64,000 nt of DNA from Lepturacanthus savala (Eukaryota; Chordata; Actinopteri; Scombriformes; Trichiuridae): NCBI GenBank assembly GCA_030544235.1, contig CM060462.1, positions 2,467,501-2,531,500 of the forward strand. The letters run 5' to 3'. This document shows positions 12,301 through 24,439 of this stretch, piece by piece. The first letter of the stretch is position 1. Each line of letters opens with the position of its first letter. Position numbers and translations under genes: made by a program. The notes below the pieces were generated by a model. The model saw nothing but the letters and a program-made list of their open reading frames with translations. It had not been told where the DNA came from and did not search any database.

Positions 12301-14111
12301 CAAGGTCCCCCAACCAACAACCTCCTTCTGTACAGCTCTCAGCGCCCCCCCCTCCAATGCCCACTTCATTTACTACCCTTAACCCCGCCTTCCCTATGGG
12401 AAATCCATTCAGCTCAGCATGAAAGCGAGGATATGCCGGGCAGCCACTCATAGTATATCATTTACATGTGTAGGGAGCGCCCATCAAACAACATGCAGCC
12501 TATAGGCCTTTATGTTTTCTCTTCCACTTAGTTCAGTGTCAGGGTTTTCAGTGCGGCGCTGTACCATCTTTCATGCCTCATTGGAGCCTCACACTGACCT
12601 GAAAGGAGGTATTTCAGGCTCAGTAATGCTGAAAAGAGATCCTCAGGCTGCGCTTCGTATGAATAATCCATGTGAGTTTAGGGTAGTCAGTGATAAAAGC
12701 AGCATGAAGCAGTTGGATGGTGAAATAAAAGGATGTTTGCACATCGCTAACTACTTGTGCCCCAATGTCGAGAAACAGGTTGATGGAAAGTGATAACATG
12801 CGTTTTATGCTTGTGAAGAAGTGTTGCACTTCAGGAGCAGAGACATTATTTTAGTATTAAAGTGGTTTCATTCAGTCAAGAGCAGGTTATGGGAGAGATC
12901 AGCATGCTGTGTAGCTGTGTAAACTGTTTGTGTGTGAATAGAGTGATGTAGATGTGTGTTTTAAAATGCACCAGGTCCTTCTTCCAGCCCACAGATTGCA
13001 GACCTGTTGGAGATAAATGAATAGTTCCCATATCCTGTATATTCCATGTTGCTGTTGTCTGGTGTTTTTATTTCCATTTGCTGTCATGGGAGCATCGCTG
13101 AACAATGCTTGATCACCAATTGAATCAGTTGTTCTCTGCATAAACAGACTAGATAAACCAAACTCTAACAAATGAAAGAAATCTACGTTCAAATGAATTA
13201 AATTGAATATTTTCACCCATAGGGTATAAATCCTTCCAAACTTCCAATCCAGAGAGAAAAGCACACGGCACATATTCTGAAACTGAGCCTTAAAAATTAG
13301 CTGTTTTCTATGAGTTTTGATATCTATACAGTCCCTGCACGCGCCCTATTCACAGCCATTACATCAGCCAATCAGAGAAGAGGCTCATTAATATTAATGA
13401 CAGAAACAAATCAGCTTGTTCTTTCTAGTGCTGCAGAGAGAAGCAGAGATAAACTGTACTGAGATGATGATATGATGTATGATATGGGACCCAATATTCA
13501 GAAAATGCTTCATTCTTTGGTTTCTGACAGTATACCAGCAAAACTAATCATACTTTGTGGCTGGTTGGTTATTGTTTATTGCAAATGTTAGCATAAGCTA
13601 AGCTAATATGCTGATTATTGGCATAGATAACAAGTCAGCTACCATTTAGCTAAAGGCGCCACTGGAGATGGACGTAGAGCTGCATCTATTTGAGTTTTTT
13701 ACTGGTTCGTTGCTTTACTTGCTTTTCTGACTAAATTGGCAGAATCACTTTGTGATGGCTTGAGTCATTTCCTGTTAACAGAGCGGTGAAGCTGAACATG
13801 TGGCACCAAACGCTAAACTCAAATTGTACACGTCACTCAAAAGTTTTATTTTAACTTTTACACAAAGTTTTCTCCCTTGAGAGTCTGCTTATAATTGCCT
13901 GAATGTCTCTACCTGCCTTGGAGTGAAGTTCGATACAAAAATAATCATTGGAAAATCGTTGAAAATGAGTAAAGTTTATTTTCAGCAGACTAAGTGCTGT
14001 TGCCTTGTCCTCCGATATTATTTCTGTTGACTGAGTGCTAAGTGGCTGCATGAGGGGAAACAAAAACAATTCATTCTAGTGCATGGCTGGAACTATTTGT
14101 TCTATTTGATT
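12301..14111. other. Unannotated sequence
   Basis: Several overlapping open frames on both strands (12512-12793 plus, 12620-12829 minus, 12899-13273 minus) shadow each other and contain no recognisable domain. No bordered repeat is seen. Confidence 0.4.
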
Positions 14112-14200
14112 TGATTACTTTATTAGGATCCCCATTAGCTGGTGCAGACACATCAGCTCCTCTTCCTTGGGTCCAAACAAAAGACAGAGAGGACATCAAC
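14112..14200. repeat. Fragment of a common fish dispersed repeat
   Basis: The phrase ttattaggatccccattagc followed by tggtgcagacacatcagc and ctcttccttgggtccaaaca corresponds to a very common teleost dispersed repeat, which I recall as a non-LTR 3' tail in antisense. No borders can be placed. Confidence 0.45.
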
Positions 14201-14438
14201 ACATAAAACATCTATTGTGCATACAAATGTATACAAACACTCACAGTAGGAGAGAGTGCTTCTGCCTAATCAGTTACTTTGCATTTGTTTGAGTTTAATG
14301 TTCACATAAAAGTGAACAGTTAAATGAAGAGTTTAATTTTTAAGGACAAAAGAGAGTTTATTTTTACAAATTCTGTGATTACAGTCAGAATTCTGACCTT
14401 CATTCTGGAATGAATCCAATAAAATCCCCCTTAAATGT

Positions 14439-15248
14439 ATTATCAGTAGGGATGGGTTTTAATTCCATGGAATCATTTATCTAACGATTCTCTTATTGAT
14501 TCCCACCAGCACGAATCTACGTCACATAATTTACGCAAGTTACGCAAACAGGACTAATTATTAAATAATTAGCATAATGGTGCCCACCAGTTTCAAACGC
14601 TCCAAAGTTTGGCTTCACTTTATGAACAAAGACGGCAACAAGGCGACATAACAGCGTCGGGAGGAAACACAACACGGAGTAACGTTAATGGACTGTCGTG
14701 TTTTTGATGCTTCAGAGTGAAACATCTCAACCCAGCAGCAGCTGCAGCAGCAAAGCTATCACCTCCATGGTTACGGAAGACAACTTCTGAAATCCCCTGC
14801 AAGGACAGCGCCACACTGTGGTGAGATACCCCTGCTGTCTGGACTGGCTGAACACTTTCTGCTGGAGACACTATAAGTCCAGAAGGATCACGTATCCTTC
14901 CTGAAAAAGCAGACATGCTTATTTTTCTGCAAAAGAATTGTTAATTCTTCATAGTATTTGCAGATTTGAAAGTATTTCTTTATAATTATTTTTGAGTGCT
15001 TAGTCACCACATACATCCTTTTAAAAAGGAGACGTTTTTTTATTTCTAGTAGGAAAAATGTGTTAGTGAAATGTTCCACATTGTTCAGTTAGATATTGCT
15101 GCAGTTAGCACAGTATCTAGGCTTTGAGCTTCTTTTGACCTCGCCGTTGAGTTTGTAAGGTCGTGACTTCTAAGTAAACAAACTTCTAACCAAAAGTATC
15201 GATAATTGAATCGGAAAAATCCTATCAATTCCCATCCCTGATTATCAG
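14439..15248 (+). mobile_element. hAT element, internally deleted, 8-bp target duplication
   Basis: The element proper is 14447-15240 (794 bp). It starts TAGGGATGGG and ends CCCATCCCTG, inverted repeats that differ only at the outermost base. Both flanks (14439-14446 and 15241-15248) read ATTATCAG, an exact 8-bp target duplication typical of hAT insertion. Inside, a frame at 14586-14651 encodes KRSKVWLHFMNKDGNKAT then a stop, which resembles the BED-zinc-finger start of hAT transposases (SKVW-x-HF...). No later transposase blocks are recognised, so it is a non-autonomous deletion derivative. The 98-codon minus frame at 14620-14916 is a shadow. Confidence 0.85.
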
Positions 15249-16863
15249 TGGTCCTAATATTTTACAAATTAAATACAATTTGCAGTAATGGTGCATAAAT
15301 ATGTTGTAATTTTCTCTTGCGTGCTTGTATTTTCTTTGTGCAGGAACAGTTACATACAGCAACACATGCTCCTGTCTAGATGAGCTCAGGTGTTGAAACT
15401 CAACATCTTGTGAGTCATGTTTGTTTCCCTTGGGTGAACATTAATGACTCTGTGAATGCAGTTTTCTAATTAGCGTGGTTGATTTAACGATGATCTTGTA
15501 AGTAGTTTGTTTTTCTCTTCTTCCAAGTTACACTTGTTCCTCATACAGGGCGGCTGCACCGGTAAAAACCTACCTCAGCTGTTCCTGAGCAAATTTGGAA
15601 TCTCTCCACTGCACTCCTGAAGCTTTATCAACACCCCCGTGCACGCACACACTGTGTCACTTCAATTTTTCCACCTGCTCTCAGTACCTGCTCCTTTATG
15701 CATACTGCACCGTACCCTCAGGGCCAGTTTACATCAAACATTCACCACTATATGATTTGAAAGTGGCAGCAATTATTGCCTGTTAAATGCCAATAAACCT
15801 CTTTTGCTTAATGAAAGTAGCACATTTACATCCAAGCAACAAAACTGACATACTTTATTTTTTACTTTTATTTTAACCACAAAGAATGGGGGGAGGCGGT
15901 GCATTTTCTTTTGACCAAAACACTCATTGACAAGTGCTGTATTCTCATTTTCTATGGATGGAGCTCATTCATTTTTATTGATATTTTTTACCATTATCAA
16001 GACTCCTTAATGATCTGAAACAAAAAGACAAGAATTTGTATTATTTTTATTCATTATATTTTTTTCATATTGCTGGAAAACAAAGAAATTACTCATGCAA
16101 ACAAGTGTATTTATTGAAGGGAAAACATCTCCAAGATAATATTACATTTCAATACATCATGGTGTTTTTCTATTTTGTTTTTTTATTTTTTACCTAAATA
16201 CTCATTTTACTGATCAGACCTGTAACCCATCATATTGGAATCTCATACATGCATATTTTCACAAATACCTTTTTATGGTGTAACAATGCTGTAGTTAAGG
16301 TGTCTAAACAGTCATTTAGGGTTGGGGAAACATGGTGTGAGTTAAATTATCAATGATGAGATCAACATCCATCAAAATGTCTGGTTGAACACCAGAAACA
16401 CAAAATAACTGGTCAACAATGGTGTAGAACATGCGTCCATGAAACAAAGCACAGATCCATCCACCCAACGCTGCTCCTCCTGCTAAGAGAAGTGAATCTT
16501 AAGAAGAACATTGATGTCCAAGTCGTCCTCAATCTGCAGAAAGGTGAACTGTATACAAGGGATGCAACAATATATAAAAATATGGGTCTGAATTTGTCTG
16601 AAATTAAATTAAATTAAAGCAGTAGTGGTAAAGTTCTTTGCAGAGGAACCCCACTCTTGGTTGAACACTCATTGCAAACTGCAAATTCTATTTTCGTTCT
16701 CCAACACTTAATAAATAGCTCCACACTGCAACACCTCAACACTGTACATTGTTTGATTGTGTTACACACCACTATTCAGCCTGTTTAGCTCACACCAAAT
16801 GTGGAGTATTCAGTGAATGTTTTCCTCAGAAGACAGAGCTGACAGAGCAGCATCCTCACAAAC
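15249..16863. other. Unannotated AT-rich sequence
   Basis: No gene or bordered repeat is seen. T- and A-rich runs are frequent between about 15850 and 16200. Confidence 0.45.
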
Positions 16864-17202
16864 AACACAAATCTCAGTCAGTCATTTTCTATACCTGCTT
16901 ATTCCTCATTAGGGTCACATGGTCTGCTGGAGCCAATCCCAGCACATTACAGCGAGAGGAGGAGATGGTCGCCAGCCAATCGTGGGGCACACACACCATT
17001 CACACCTACGGGCAATTTAGAGTCGCCAATTAACCTCAGCATGTTTTTGAACTGTGGGTGAAAACCCACACAGACACAGGGAGAACATGCAAACTCCACA
17101 CAGAAAGGTCCCAGACCCAGGACCAAGGAGGTCTTGAACCTGCGACCTTGCTGTGAGGCAACAGCACTAACCCCTGCGCCACCGTGTCGCCCAACGCAAA
17201 TC
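16864..17202 (-). mobile_element. V-SINE, near full length
   Basis: The SINE body is about 16874-17192, inserted in minus orientation. Its tRNA-like head, at the right end, reads on the minus strand as gggcgacacggtggcgcagg with a B-box-like ggttcaagacct. The central conserved part (gcatgttctccctgtgtctg) and the tail (gaaaatgactgactg) follow. Flanks AACACAAATC (16864-16873) and AACGCAAATC (17193-17202) agree at 9 of 10 bases and look like an aged target duplication. V-SINEs are RNA polymerase III-transcribed and mobilised by LINE machinery. The frames at 16749-17033 and 16947-17351 are read-through of this repeat. Confidence 0.88.
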
Positions 17203-17692
17203 AAATCAAGATAAAACATTCTGTTCATGTGGAACCGGAGGTGTCTGTTCTCTTCTTCTCCTTCATTTCCTTTCAAATCACATATAAGGAAAACATCGAA
17301 ATTGGAAAGTTGTCGTTCATTTCCGCCAACAGTGAGAAGAGCTTTTGTCACTTTCAGTATGAAGTTAAGACACTAACTTCCAGGACAGTATGTCACCCAG
17401 AACTCTGCTACATGACAGAAGATGAGATCAATACATAAAACTGTATCTGCAACCAAGTGAGTGTTATATTACACAAATTTAACGAGCTTTCAGACGGCGC
17501 CACGGGAGGAGAAAGTGTGACACCTTTATCTTTCTGTTCACTATTCATTTAGAAAGTAGCTCTAGTCAGTGTTGATCCAAAAACTGACATTTGATGCATT
17601 GTCAACATAGGTCATCTTGGTATATTTGTTATAAGACCTTTGTTATAGAATAGCATCCAATCAGAGTCATGGAGTTCTTCTCGCTTTTCATG

Positions 17693-17845
17693 TCACTTCG
17701 TCTTATTCTTTTGTTGGCTGACCTTCTGCCGGCGGTCGCTTGTCTTCTTACATTCCTGTCCCTGTCCTCCCTTTTCTTCCTCTACAATATCGTGTAGCTC
17801 ATCATTCACCCTCACATTGATCCTCTTCTTGGCAGCAGCAGCATC
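17693..17845 (-). CDS. Possible terminal coding exon, unknown protein
   Basis: On the minus strand a 50-codon reading frame starts directly after a plausible splice acceptor (attttaccag then GATGCTGCTGCTGCC) and ends at TGA (17693-17695). The predicted peptide starts DAAAAKKRINVRVNDELHD, then a run of acidic residues (VEEEKGG), and ends in a lysine-rich tail (QQKNKTK). Codon content is richer in G and C than the surrounding AT-rich DNA. The frame stays open upstream to an ATG at 18112, and a second pyrimidine-rich acceptor (gattgtcctcctcttcag) lies at about 18097-18114. I do not recognise the protein. It could be the last exon of a gene whose other exons lie to the right, a pseudogene piece, or chance. 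Confidence 0.25.
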   Translation of the reverse strand, partial: DAAAAKKRINVRVNDELHDIVEEEKGGQGQECKKTSDRRQKVSQQKNKTK

Positions 17846-18250
17846 CTGGTAAAATGATCGTAATAAAAATAGCAACAAATACATTTTCAGTGTGTGTTTT
17901 TTTTCTATTCGCTGTCCTGAATAAATAAACAGGGATTTCGAGGCGAAAAAGGAAAGTGACATTTTTCGAAACAACCACAATGCTTTAGATGGCAACTTGT
18001 CAATTAATTCCTGAAAATGCGGAACCTCTACGTCCTTAAGAAAATAATTGACAGCATCTACATTCAGATATGGACATATCTGGAAAACAAGATTCTCTGA
18101 AGAGGAGGACAATCAACCATCAACCTACCCAACCTCAAACCACAGCTGGGAGCTGAGCAGCTGGCTCCATATGCATTAAGGAGACTGGGAGCTCATTAAG
18201 AGACAAAGACAGTCATGTTGACAGACAATGAAAGAGAAACACAACTATAC

Positions 18251-18253
<3 letters not shown>

Positions 18254-18301
<48 letters not shown>
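18254..18301. repeat. (TA)24 microsatellite
   Basis: An uninterrupted run of 24 TA units. It directly abuts a Tc1-like terminus on its right; Tc1/mariner elements insert at TA, so the tract may have been the target or have expanded from it. The minus frame at 18213-18398 reading IYIYIY is an artefact of this run. Confidence 0.97.
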
Positions 18302-18302
<1 letters not shown>

Positions 18303-18345
18303 TACCAAAAGTTTGGGGTCACCTAGAAATGTCCCTATTTTTGAA
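18300..18345. mobile_element. Tc1-like end beside the TA tract
   Basis: TACTACCAAAAGTTTGGGG followed by tcacctagaaatgtcc matches, with a small deletion, the ends of fish Tc1-like repeats that read TACTACCGGTCAAAAGTTTG then GGGTCAC. The opposite end is not seen, so the right border is arbitrary. Confidence 0.5.
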
Positions 18346-20302
18346 AAGCACTGTTTTTCCAATGAAGACATGAAGACATATAAAATGCAGAGGTTCACAA
18401 TGGTACATATATCGTCTTTAATTATATTATATTATATCAATTATAGTCCTTCAATTCCTTCAATCCTAGCACAAAAGTTTTGCTTTCACAAAACGTTATG
18501 TTACTTAATATTTTCAGATGTAATTCTCCAAATGTTGCATTTGTTATGAAGAATCTAAAAGAAACAAGTCAAGCTGAAATCTCTGTAAAGAATATAATTT
18601 ACTATCAGATGTTTGCTGGGTTATAAGGCATCACCAGCATCAAGTTATTGACCTGTAAGTCCAACATTCACTTTTCGTTTAGCTCTGTTTGGTCTTGACC
18701 AACTCCTGCAGTTGAGTACATTTAGCACTATAACCCCTGAATGACTCAGCTCTGTTTTTATTAACAGTGTTCATCACTCGATGTTTCCATTGAGATGCAA
18801 CTTATCCATAAGTTCTCTGAGGGAGACGAGTGTGTGGGAGTTGTTTCCGCTCCTTGTAGGTGGAAATTCTTCAATATGGTGCCAGCTCCTCTCCATCACG
18901 ACTACCGTCTCTGGCATCTCTGAAAGCTGTACTGTCAGATAGAGACTCAGGGGTCACTGGAGACTCCGGGGCATCCGCAGAGCCTGGAAAAAGCAGCTGG
19001 CCTCACTGTTCCTACTGGGCAAACCTGTAAACCTGTTGATAGCGATCTTCACTTGAGAGTATGAGCTTCTCTCTCTATTTCTGGCTTTGGCTGATAAGGA
19101 GTAGGGTATAAATACACTTTCCTTCATCTTTTTTTTCTCCCTGTAGAACAGATCGTTGGTCACCTTACATTGACAGGGGGATATAGCACGGTGCTACTAC
19201 TGTGTATATGTTCACATGCATATATTTTTATTTACGAAATTGTGGGTGACTAGATTTTAATACGGTGAGATTAGATGAGCAGATGTGTCCAAAGGTAAAT
19301 TTTAGAGAAGCGACGACAAGTTGCATCTGGTCAAAAAGGATACTGTGAAAAACAGGATCTTTTTCAATATGCACTCAAGATATTGCTGTCTAGCGATGTG
19401 GAAGTAGAATAATAAGTACCTGACTTGTCAGAAATATCAGATAACAATCAAGATGTAACTTAAGTTTTTCTGTAGTTCCCTTCATGAGTATTATGCAACT
19501 ATGGTTCCATAGTACAGTAACGTGCACGTTTAAAAGCACAACATGTAATTTTGTGCTGCTCAGGATCTGTCAATCATTTGATGTCATAATGTAGCATAGG
19601 ATCATGGGAGTTGAGGCTAAGATTAGCTCCACTTTGCCTCTTATACCCTAATTATTTGCAGATGTCTCTAGCATGGACCCATGATTAAAGGTCAAAGCAC
19701 TGAATAAAGCAATTTCACTTTAAAAACTAGTGTTTCTGCAGCACTATTTGTCATGCTACATCGGCTTATTTAAGATGTGGACATGCAATGACTAAAATCC
19801 TTCATCTGATTAAAGATATTTTAAAAATGATAAAGATCTGTATCATAAAAATGTGGTTTAAAACTGAAAAAAACAAGTCAGTTCATGACAATCACACTGG
19901 TGCATACACAGAGGGGATATTAAGAGGCTACCATATATAAAATACAAACATATTTGGTAACATATGGAATAATAGAAGTACACAACTAAATGATTCTCCA
20001 TATTCTTTTAATGACACATTTAAATTCACATTCACACTTTTAATTTGGATCATGAAAAAAATAAGATAAAAAACAGTAGTTCTCTTAGTTCCAGTTTGTT
20101 TCATATTCATGTTGATTTATTACAAACCAAGTCTATGTTATCAGTCCCTCATGAACTATGTGAGGGAGTCCAATGTCATGATGATGAAAAGCTAAAAACA
20201 TGACAACAAGGCATCAAGTACCATAATGAAGACTTGGTGGCTGCTCACTACTAAAGAATAGGAGCACATACTCAAAACAGTTGAAACTGCTGTTTACTTT
20301 CT
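18346..20302. other. Unannotated sequence
   Basis: No gene is recognised. A TATA-like gggtataaatacac occurs at about 19105-19118 but no transcript can be inferred from it. Part of the leftmost few hundred bases may belong to the truncated Tc1-like element. Confidence 0.4.
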
Positions 20303-20779
20303 GATTGTGTAAGGATTTGAGACTCCTGACCCCTGGTCGCCCTGCTGGACAGCAGCGCTACCACCTCTGTTCTGGACTGCCTCTTTTTTGTTTTCACTCT
20401 GCCCTGCCCCTCGTCTGTGTGTCTCCTGATCACTTATAATTACGTCCACCTGTGTGTTTTTGTCTGTATTTAAGCCCTGTTATTCCTCTGGATGTCTCCC
20501 TGTGTGTGTAGTGATTCTGACTCTGAAGTTGCTTGTGAATTTTAGTTTTCTTCAATTTTTCTTTTGAACCTCTGCATTTAACTGACACCTTAGTTTCCTG
20601 TATCTCCTTTTTTGGACTTGTTTTTTTCCCTTCATGGACACCTTTTGTTAAAGAACCTTTTTCTAGCTCTGTATGAGAGTTTTTAGTGTTCCCTTTATCC
20701 CATTATCCTGCTTTTAGACCAGAACTGTGAATAAAACTGCCCTACACTGGATCTGCATCTGGGTCTCAGTCTCAGATTG
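20303..20779 (+). mobile_element. Solo LTR (467 bp) with 5-bp target duplication
   Basis: The unit at 20308-20774 begins TGTAAGGATTTGAG and ends GGGTCTCAGTCTCA, giving the TG...CA borders of a long terminal repeat. GATTG stands on both sides (20303-20307 and 20775-20779), a 5-bp target duplication. A TATA-like tgtatttaagccctg sits near 20465-20479, and a polyadenylation signal AATAAA is at 20730-20735, in U3-R-U5 order on the plus strand. No internal retroelement genes adjoin it, so it is the product of recombination between the two LTRs of a former element. The class (Gypsy-like or retrovirus-like) cannot be told from the LTR alone. Confidence 0.82.
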
Positions 20780-22960
20780 ATCAGGAAAATATGCTGCGTA
20801 CAGTTACCATGTCAACCACATGAACTTGCATCATGATTCTGTACGTCTCCTTGACAGTTTCCATGTTTAGCAAATAGATGTAATAGCTGAGCTTTTGAAT
20901 TCATCCTGAAATCATATACCTCATAAAATCTTTAGTGGGATTTCTCTGTACACCAGTGTGTGGGACCTGTTCTTGGTTTTATCATCAACTTTCACACCAG
21001 CAACAGGTTATGTGTGAACACACCTTTCACCTGGAATGTGTATGTGTGATCCATATAAATATAAGTATTTTTTAATATTCATACGTTTCATTTTGTGAGA
21101 TACAGCTGATGTACAAACTGAACTTAATCCCTAAATGAGTCACAGGTGATGCCACTTCAATACTTTCAATGCATTTGGGGCATTGTTGCTGAGGGAAATG
21201 GCAGCTTAGACATGTTTATCGTCTCCGGTTGTCAATCAACTACAGACGCAGGGACTTAATTGAATGAGACAGCTCCTTCCAGAGAAGTGTATTCATCATG
21301 AGCTAAGAAGATACTTTGAAGACTGTGACCTTGTCAGCAGCTGCAGAGGCTGAGGAATGATGGACTGCGGTGACATTCCCAGCCCTCAGGATCCTCGCAG
21401 CTCAAGTCAAGTCGCTACTTATTCGGAAATGGTGTGCACGCCCTTGTTTTGCACACATCCTGACGTGTCTCGTAGATGTTATTTGAATTGAATGTGTGTG
21501 TGTGCGCCTCCTGCGTCTGTGTGAGTGTCTTGCCTGCAGAGCGGAGGCTGATCAGGCCTTGAGAATATCCTCTCTGACAGCGCATCAGGACTAGCCTCTC
21601 TCTTTTCTGACACCACCCTCTCATTACCGCACTGCAACTCTTTGACTGTTATTTCATTGTGTTTTGTCCCAAGTTCCTTTCTCGTAGAGGATGATGTGAC
21701 AAGCCATGAGTTCTGGAGAATTTAGAGGCTCTCCAATGGGAGGGATGGGGGAGTATGGACAAAAAAGAGTGGAAAGAAAAACACAGTGAAAAGGTTCCTA
21801 TGAGTTATAACTCATTAAAATCAGTGACTAGAAAAGATCACTTTCATCTATGATGAAATTATTGCCTGAACTTAGCAACAAATTGCAGGATGATAATTGT
21901 CCAAGAAGTACACGCAGAGTCAAGGATAATTGAACTACATTAATTATGAATTTGTAACAATCAAAGTACACAAGACACTCATTTGACATGTTCAGCAGCT
22001 GTGTAAATCTGTGCAAAAGTGTCACCAATTAAAGTGAAGAAAATTAAAATGGTAATTGCCATTACTGACTTAAAACCATGGTGAATTAGGCATCAAAGTA
22101 TTCCCCAATTAACTTAAAATCAAGGATGTTTCTCTTCATACCAAAATATGCCCACTTATGTTATTTAAATGCTCACTTAAAGCAACCAGATCCCTTAGAA
22201 ATGACATTTATACTACATATTTTAAAGGAAGTGTCCATATTACTATTTTTTTGAGAAACATACAATGTACAACATAGTACAACACAGTTTAAAACCCACA
22301 AGATAGCAAAGCACAGAACTGCATTTCCACTTTTGCACAGTGGCTTCTCTATTAGTCTTTGGACTATTTCCAAACAAACATACTCAAACTATTTTTGGTG
22401 AAGGAACATGTCACCTAGTGAAAACAGTGTGGCTCATTTTGGACAACACTCAGCACAGAGGAATACAATTTAAAAAGCCTTGGATAGAGACACAATACTT
22501 GTTAATTAGGATCAATTTTTGATAATAAGAAAATCTCATTATACTATAAAAGCATAATTTATCATTTTATTTATCATGAAACTGAAACTATCATTGTTGT
22601 TGCAAATGTATAGTGCAGTGCACCTTTTGCAGTGTTGGAAAGATGAATTGATGTAATTATTGTATGAATATGGATGATGGGAGAAGCGAATAACAAACGG
22701 AGAATACATTTGGAAATTAATCAGCATATTTTAAACATTATGTCCCTCAAAAATCTCTTGTAGTATCCTTTACGCTGACGTCATGTCAGCATAATTCAAA
22801 CAGCATGAGACCAAACAATTGTCCTTTTGAGCAGAGCTGCCTGATTACATGTAGGTGTAGATAATGAGCTGCTGCAGAGCACATCCCTCTTCCATACAGG
22901 CTGATTGGATTTGTTGCATTGGAGGAGTTGGTACGTGCTGTAAAAAAAAAAAAAAGCCCA
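20780..22960. other. Unannotated sequence
   Basis: No gene or bordered repeat is recognised. The part around 21230-21420 has a balanced composition and few low-complexity runs and might be conserved non-coding DNA. A poly(A) run of about 14 bases ends at 22955, just before the V-SINE. Confidence 0.4.
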
Positions 22961-23292
22961 ATGTCTCAACCAGTCATTTTCTATACCCGCTTATTCCTCA
23001 TTAGGGTTGCAGAGGTCTGCTGAAGCCATTTTCAGCACATTGCAGACAAGATGCAGTGATACACCCTAGACTGCTAGACTGGTTGAAAGCCTATCATGGG
23101 GCACACACACCATTCACACCTATGGCCAATTTAGAGTCTCCAGTTAACTCGAGTATGTGGGAGGAAGCTGGAGAAAACCCATGCAGACACGGGAATATGC
23201 AAACTCCACAAAGAAAGGTCCCAGACCATGAGACCTTCTTGCTGTGAGGCAACAGTGCTACCCACTGCCCCACCATGTCACCCATGTCTCAA
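22961..23292 (-). mobile_element. V-SINE, near full length
   Basis: The SINE body is about 22971-23283, in minus orientation, from the tail (cagtcattttctatacccgc) to the tRNA-like head (gccccaccatgtcaccc, reading gggtgacatggtggggc on the minus strand). ATGTCTCAA occurs on both sides (22961-22969 and 23284-23292), an exact 9-bp target duplication. It is more diverged than the 16.9-kb copy, with internal deletions in the central part. The frames at 23056-23247 and 23094-23285 are repeat-derived. Confidence 0.87.
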
Positions 23293-23862
23293 TCAACTGC
23301 CATTTTTGAACATAATGCACAAATATAGGTGCAAACACCAATGCAATGGTTCAAACGATGCAAAGTCACTTTCGCTAGTTAGTTCTGTTTAAAGTAGTGA
23401 CACCAATCGCACACTTGTTTCATCATCACAAAGCCTGCAGCATTTCAATAATAGCTCACTCAAAGTTTTGCCATTGGTTCCCCCTTCAACGTGTGTCAAC
23501 AGCACTTGGTGTGTATGTTCAGGAAAGAGTGCAGGATGTCTCTAGTGAGTTAAATCAGGATTGCTCAAAGGCATCTTTAGCTTTCAGATAATATGCAATA
23601 GGCCACGCCCACTTGCACCAATCAACATGGCACCTCAGATTTTGGTTAATACTTGTTCCCAGAGCTTACACATCAAATGGTCAATGATTTGTGGTTATCT
23701 TCATACTAAACCCCGTCCTCACAAAGACTTGCTCATTTCTGTCCACCATGTTTTTGGATCAATTAAGTACAAATGTGTATCTCTGGACTTCCAGTTTCCT
23801 TCCACATGGAGTAGATGTAGCTCCTGTTATTTTTTAAACTTATTTAATTAACTATTACACTC
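23293..23862. other. Unannotated sequence
   Basis: No gene is recognised; the 96-codon plus frame at 23561-23851 has no known domain. Confidence 0.4.
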
Positions 23863-24012
23863 TCAGTGGTTGGTGCCGTTGCCTCATAGCAAGAAGGTTG
23901 CAGGTTCAAGATCTTTCTGGGTGGAGTTTGTGTGTTTTCTCCAGGTTCTTCAACTTCCTCCCACACTCTACACAATTGAAGACTCTAAATTGCTCATAGG
24001 TGTGAATGGTGA
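23863..24012 (+). mobile_element. V-SINE, 5' half only
   Basis: Plus-strand copy of the tRNA-like head (cagtggttggtgccgttgcc, tcatagcaagaaggttgcag, B-box-like ggttcaagat) and part of the central domain up to ctctaaattgctcataggtg. The 3' half is missing. It is clearly older than the full copies. Confidence 0.75.
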
Positions 24013-24439
24013 GTGTCCATGTGGTGTAACTTTTATGTGACACAGGTAAAGTCAATGGTCTCATCAGACACATCACTGCACAGCTACAGCGGCCAGAAAA
24101 ACACAAATTAGAGTACAACAAGTATGAAAAAGCGAGGCATCGTCTTTCCCCGGAAACTGTACTGAGTGTAAATTCCCATCCTGAACAAAGAGCTGAGGCA
24201 GGAATTAGGAGCTATATGGTAGGAGACATCAGCGAGCATCCAAGGCCCTGTGCCATGAGTTTGGAGAGGAGATAAACAGACTTCACCATGAACAGTCCCA
24301 GATGGCTGCTGAACACCCCGATATATAACACACTGCCTCACCAACACACAAGACCGCATTCAGCAGCTGGAGCTCTGTGACGAATGGATGGTTTTGACAG
24401 CAGAGCAGTGAGAAAGAGCCCAAGAGGGTGTGCACAAGG

